From: Zetaproteobacteria bacterium
Lineage (GTDB): Bacteria; Pseudomonadota; Zetaproteobacteria; Mariprofundales; Mariprofundaceae
Length of the DNA: 21,550 bases
Direction of reading: 5' to 3'
NCBI GenBank assembly: GCA_021545665.1
Contig: JAJRTX010000331.1
Span: 1 to 21,550, forward strand
Shown piece after piece: positions 21,398 to 21,550 of this stretch. A model generated the notes under the pieces. It was not told the origin of the DNA. It saw only the letters and a list, made by a program, of their open reading frames with translations, and searched no databases. Position numbers and translations under genes: made by a program. The first letter of the stretch is position 1. Every line of letters begins with the position of its first letter.

Positions 21398-21550
21398 ATT
21401 ATGGTGATTTAGTGCAAGTGTTCATCTGGTTCAGACATCTGCGAACAAGTGACTGAACCTGAAGTTCCTAAAAGAATATATATCACCGATTTCTGCGATT
21501 TGAATCGTTGGAAAAATTCAATCTAACTTGCCTGTGTGTGCATCAATACT

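Noticed and set aside
21428..21459. GGTTCAG/CTGAACC inverted repeat near the window end
   Set aside because: Seven-bp arms with an 18-nt loop, no flanking gene or tract to give it a role; could be chance.

Overview
The window reads as chromosomal DNA of a Gram-negative proteobacterium. Lipoprotein MlaA, cytochrome b561, YceI and PriB point that way, as does the ribosomal order rpsF-priB-rpsR-(DUF2232)-rplI-dnaB. The gene set fits a gamma- or zetaproteobacterium, but nothing here fixes the lineage. No rRNA, tRNA, IS transposase or CRISPR array was seen.

Layout. (1) 1-1846, + strand: the end of the histidine cluster (3' part of hisA, then hisF, separated by a palindromic dispersed-type repeat) and a DedA membrane protein. 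(2) 2139-6466, - strand: a replication/ribosome operon transcribed rpsF, priB, rpsR, DUF2232 membrane protein, rplI, dnaB, with a good sigma70-like promoter and a structured leader. S6 carries an acidic C-terminal tail and S18 an N-terminal tandem-repeat extension. (3) 6467-6836: a gene-free stretch holding a 221-bp fold-back element. (4) 6837-10262, + strand: an atypical SDR, a small zincin, fabI and aroC. (5) 10311-12586, - strand: an MlaA-SPOR fusion lipoprotein and a Tas-like aldo-keto reductase. (6) 12638-19795, - strand: ten tightly packed redox genes, divergent from a LysR regulator at 19906. (7) 20826-21370, - strand: a Phd/YefM antitoxin and a PIN toxin that appears to have lost its N-terminal half.

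The most notable region is block 6. In transcription order it encodes cytochrome b561, periplasmic YceI, a 40-residue CDGSH-like protein too short for usual gene calling, a SAM methyltransferase, an old-yellow-enzyme reductase, a glutathionyl-hydroquinone reductase, a protein with two CDGSH motifs fused to a glutamate-synthase FMN/Fe-S domain, a pirin, a YjdI-type Fe-S domain fused to two CDGSH motifs, and an FmdB-like zinc ribbon. Six junctions overlap by 1-4 nt and five CDGSH-type 3Cys-1His sites lie in one transcription unit. My inference is a LysR-controlled response to quinones, electrophiles or oxidants built around 2Fe-2S CDGSH modules. The individual families are known; the assembled system and the mini-CDGSH gene are the parts most worth checking.
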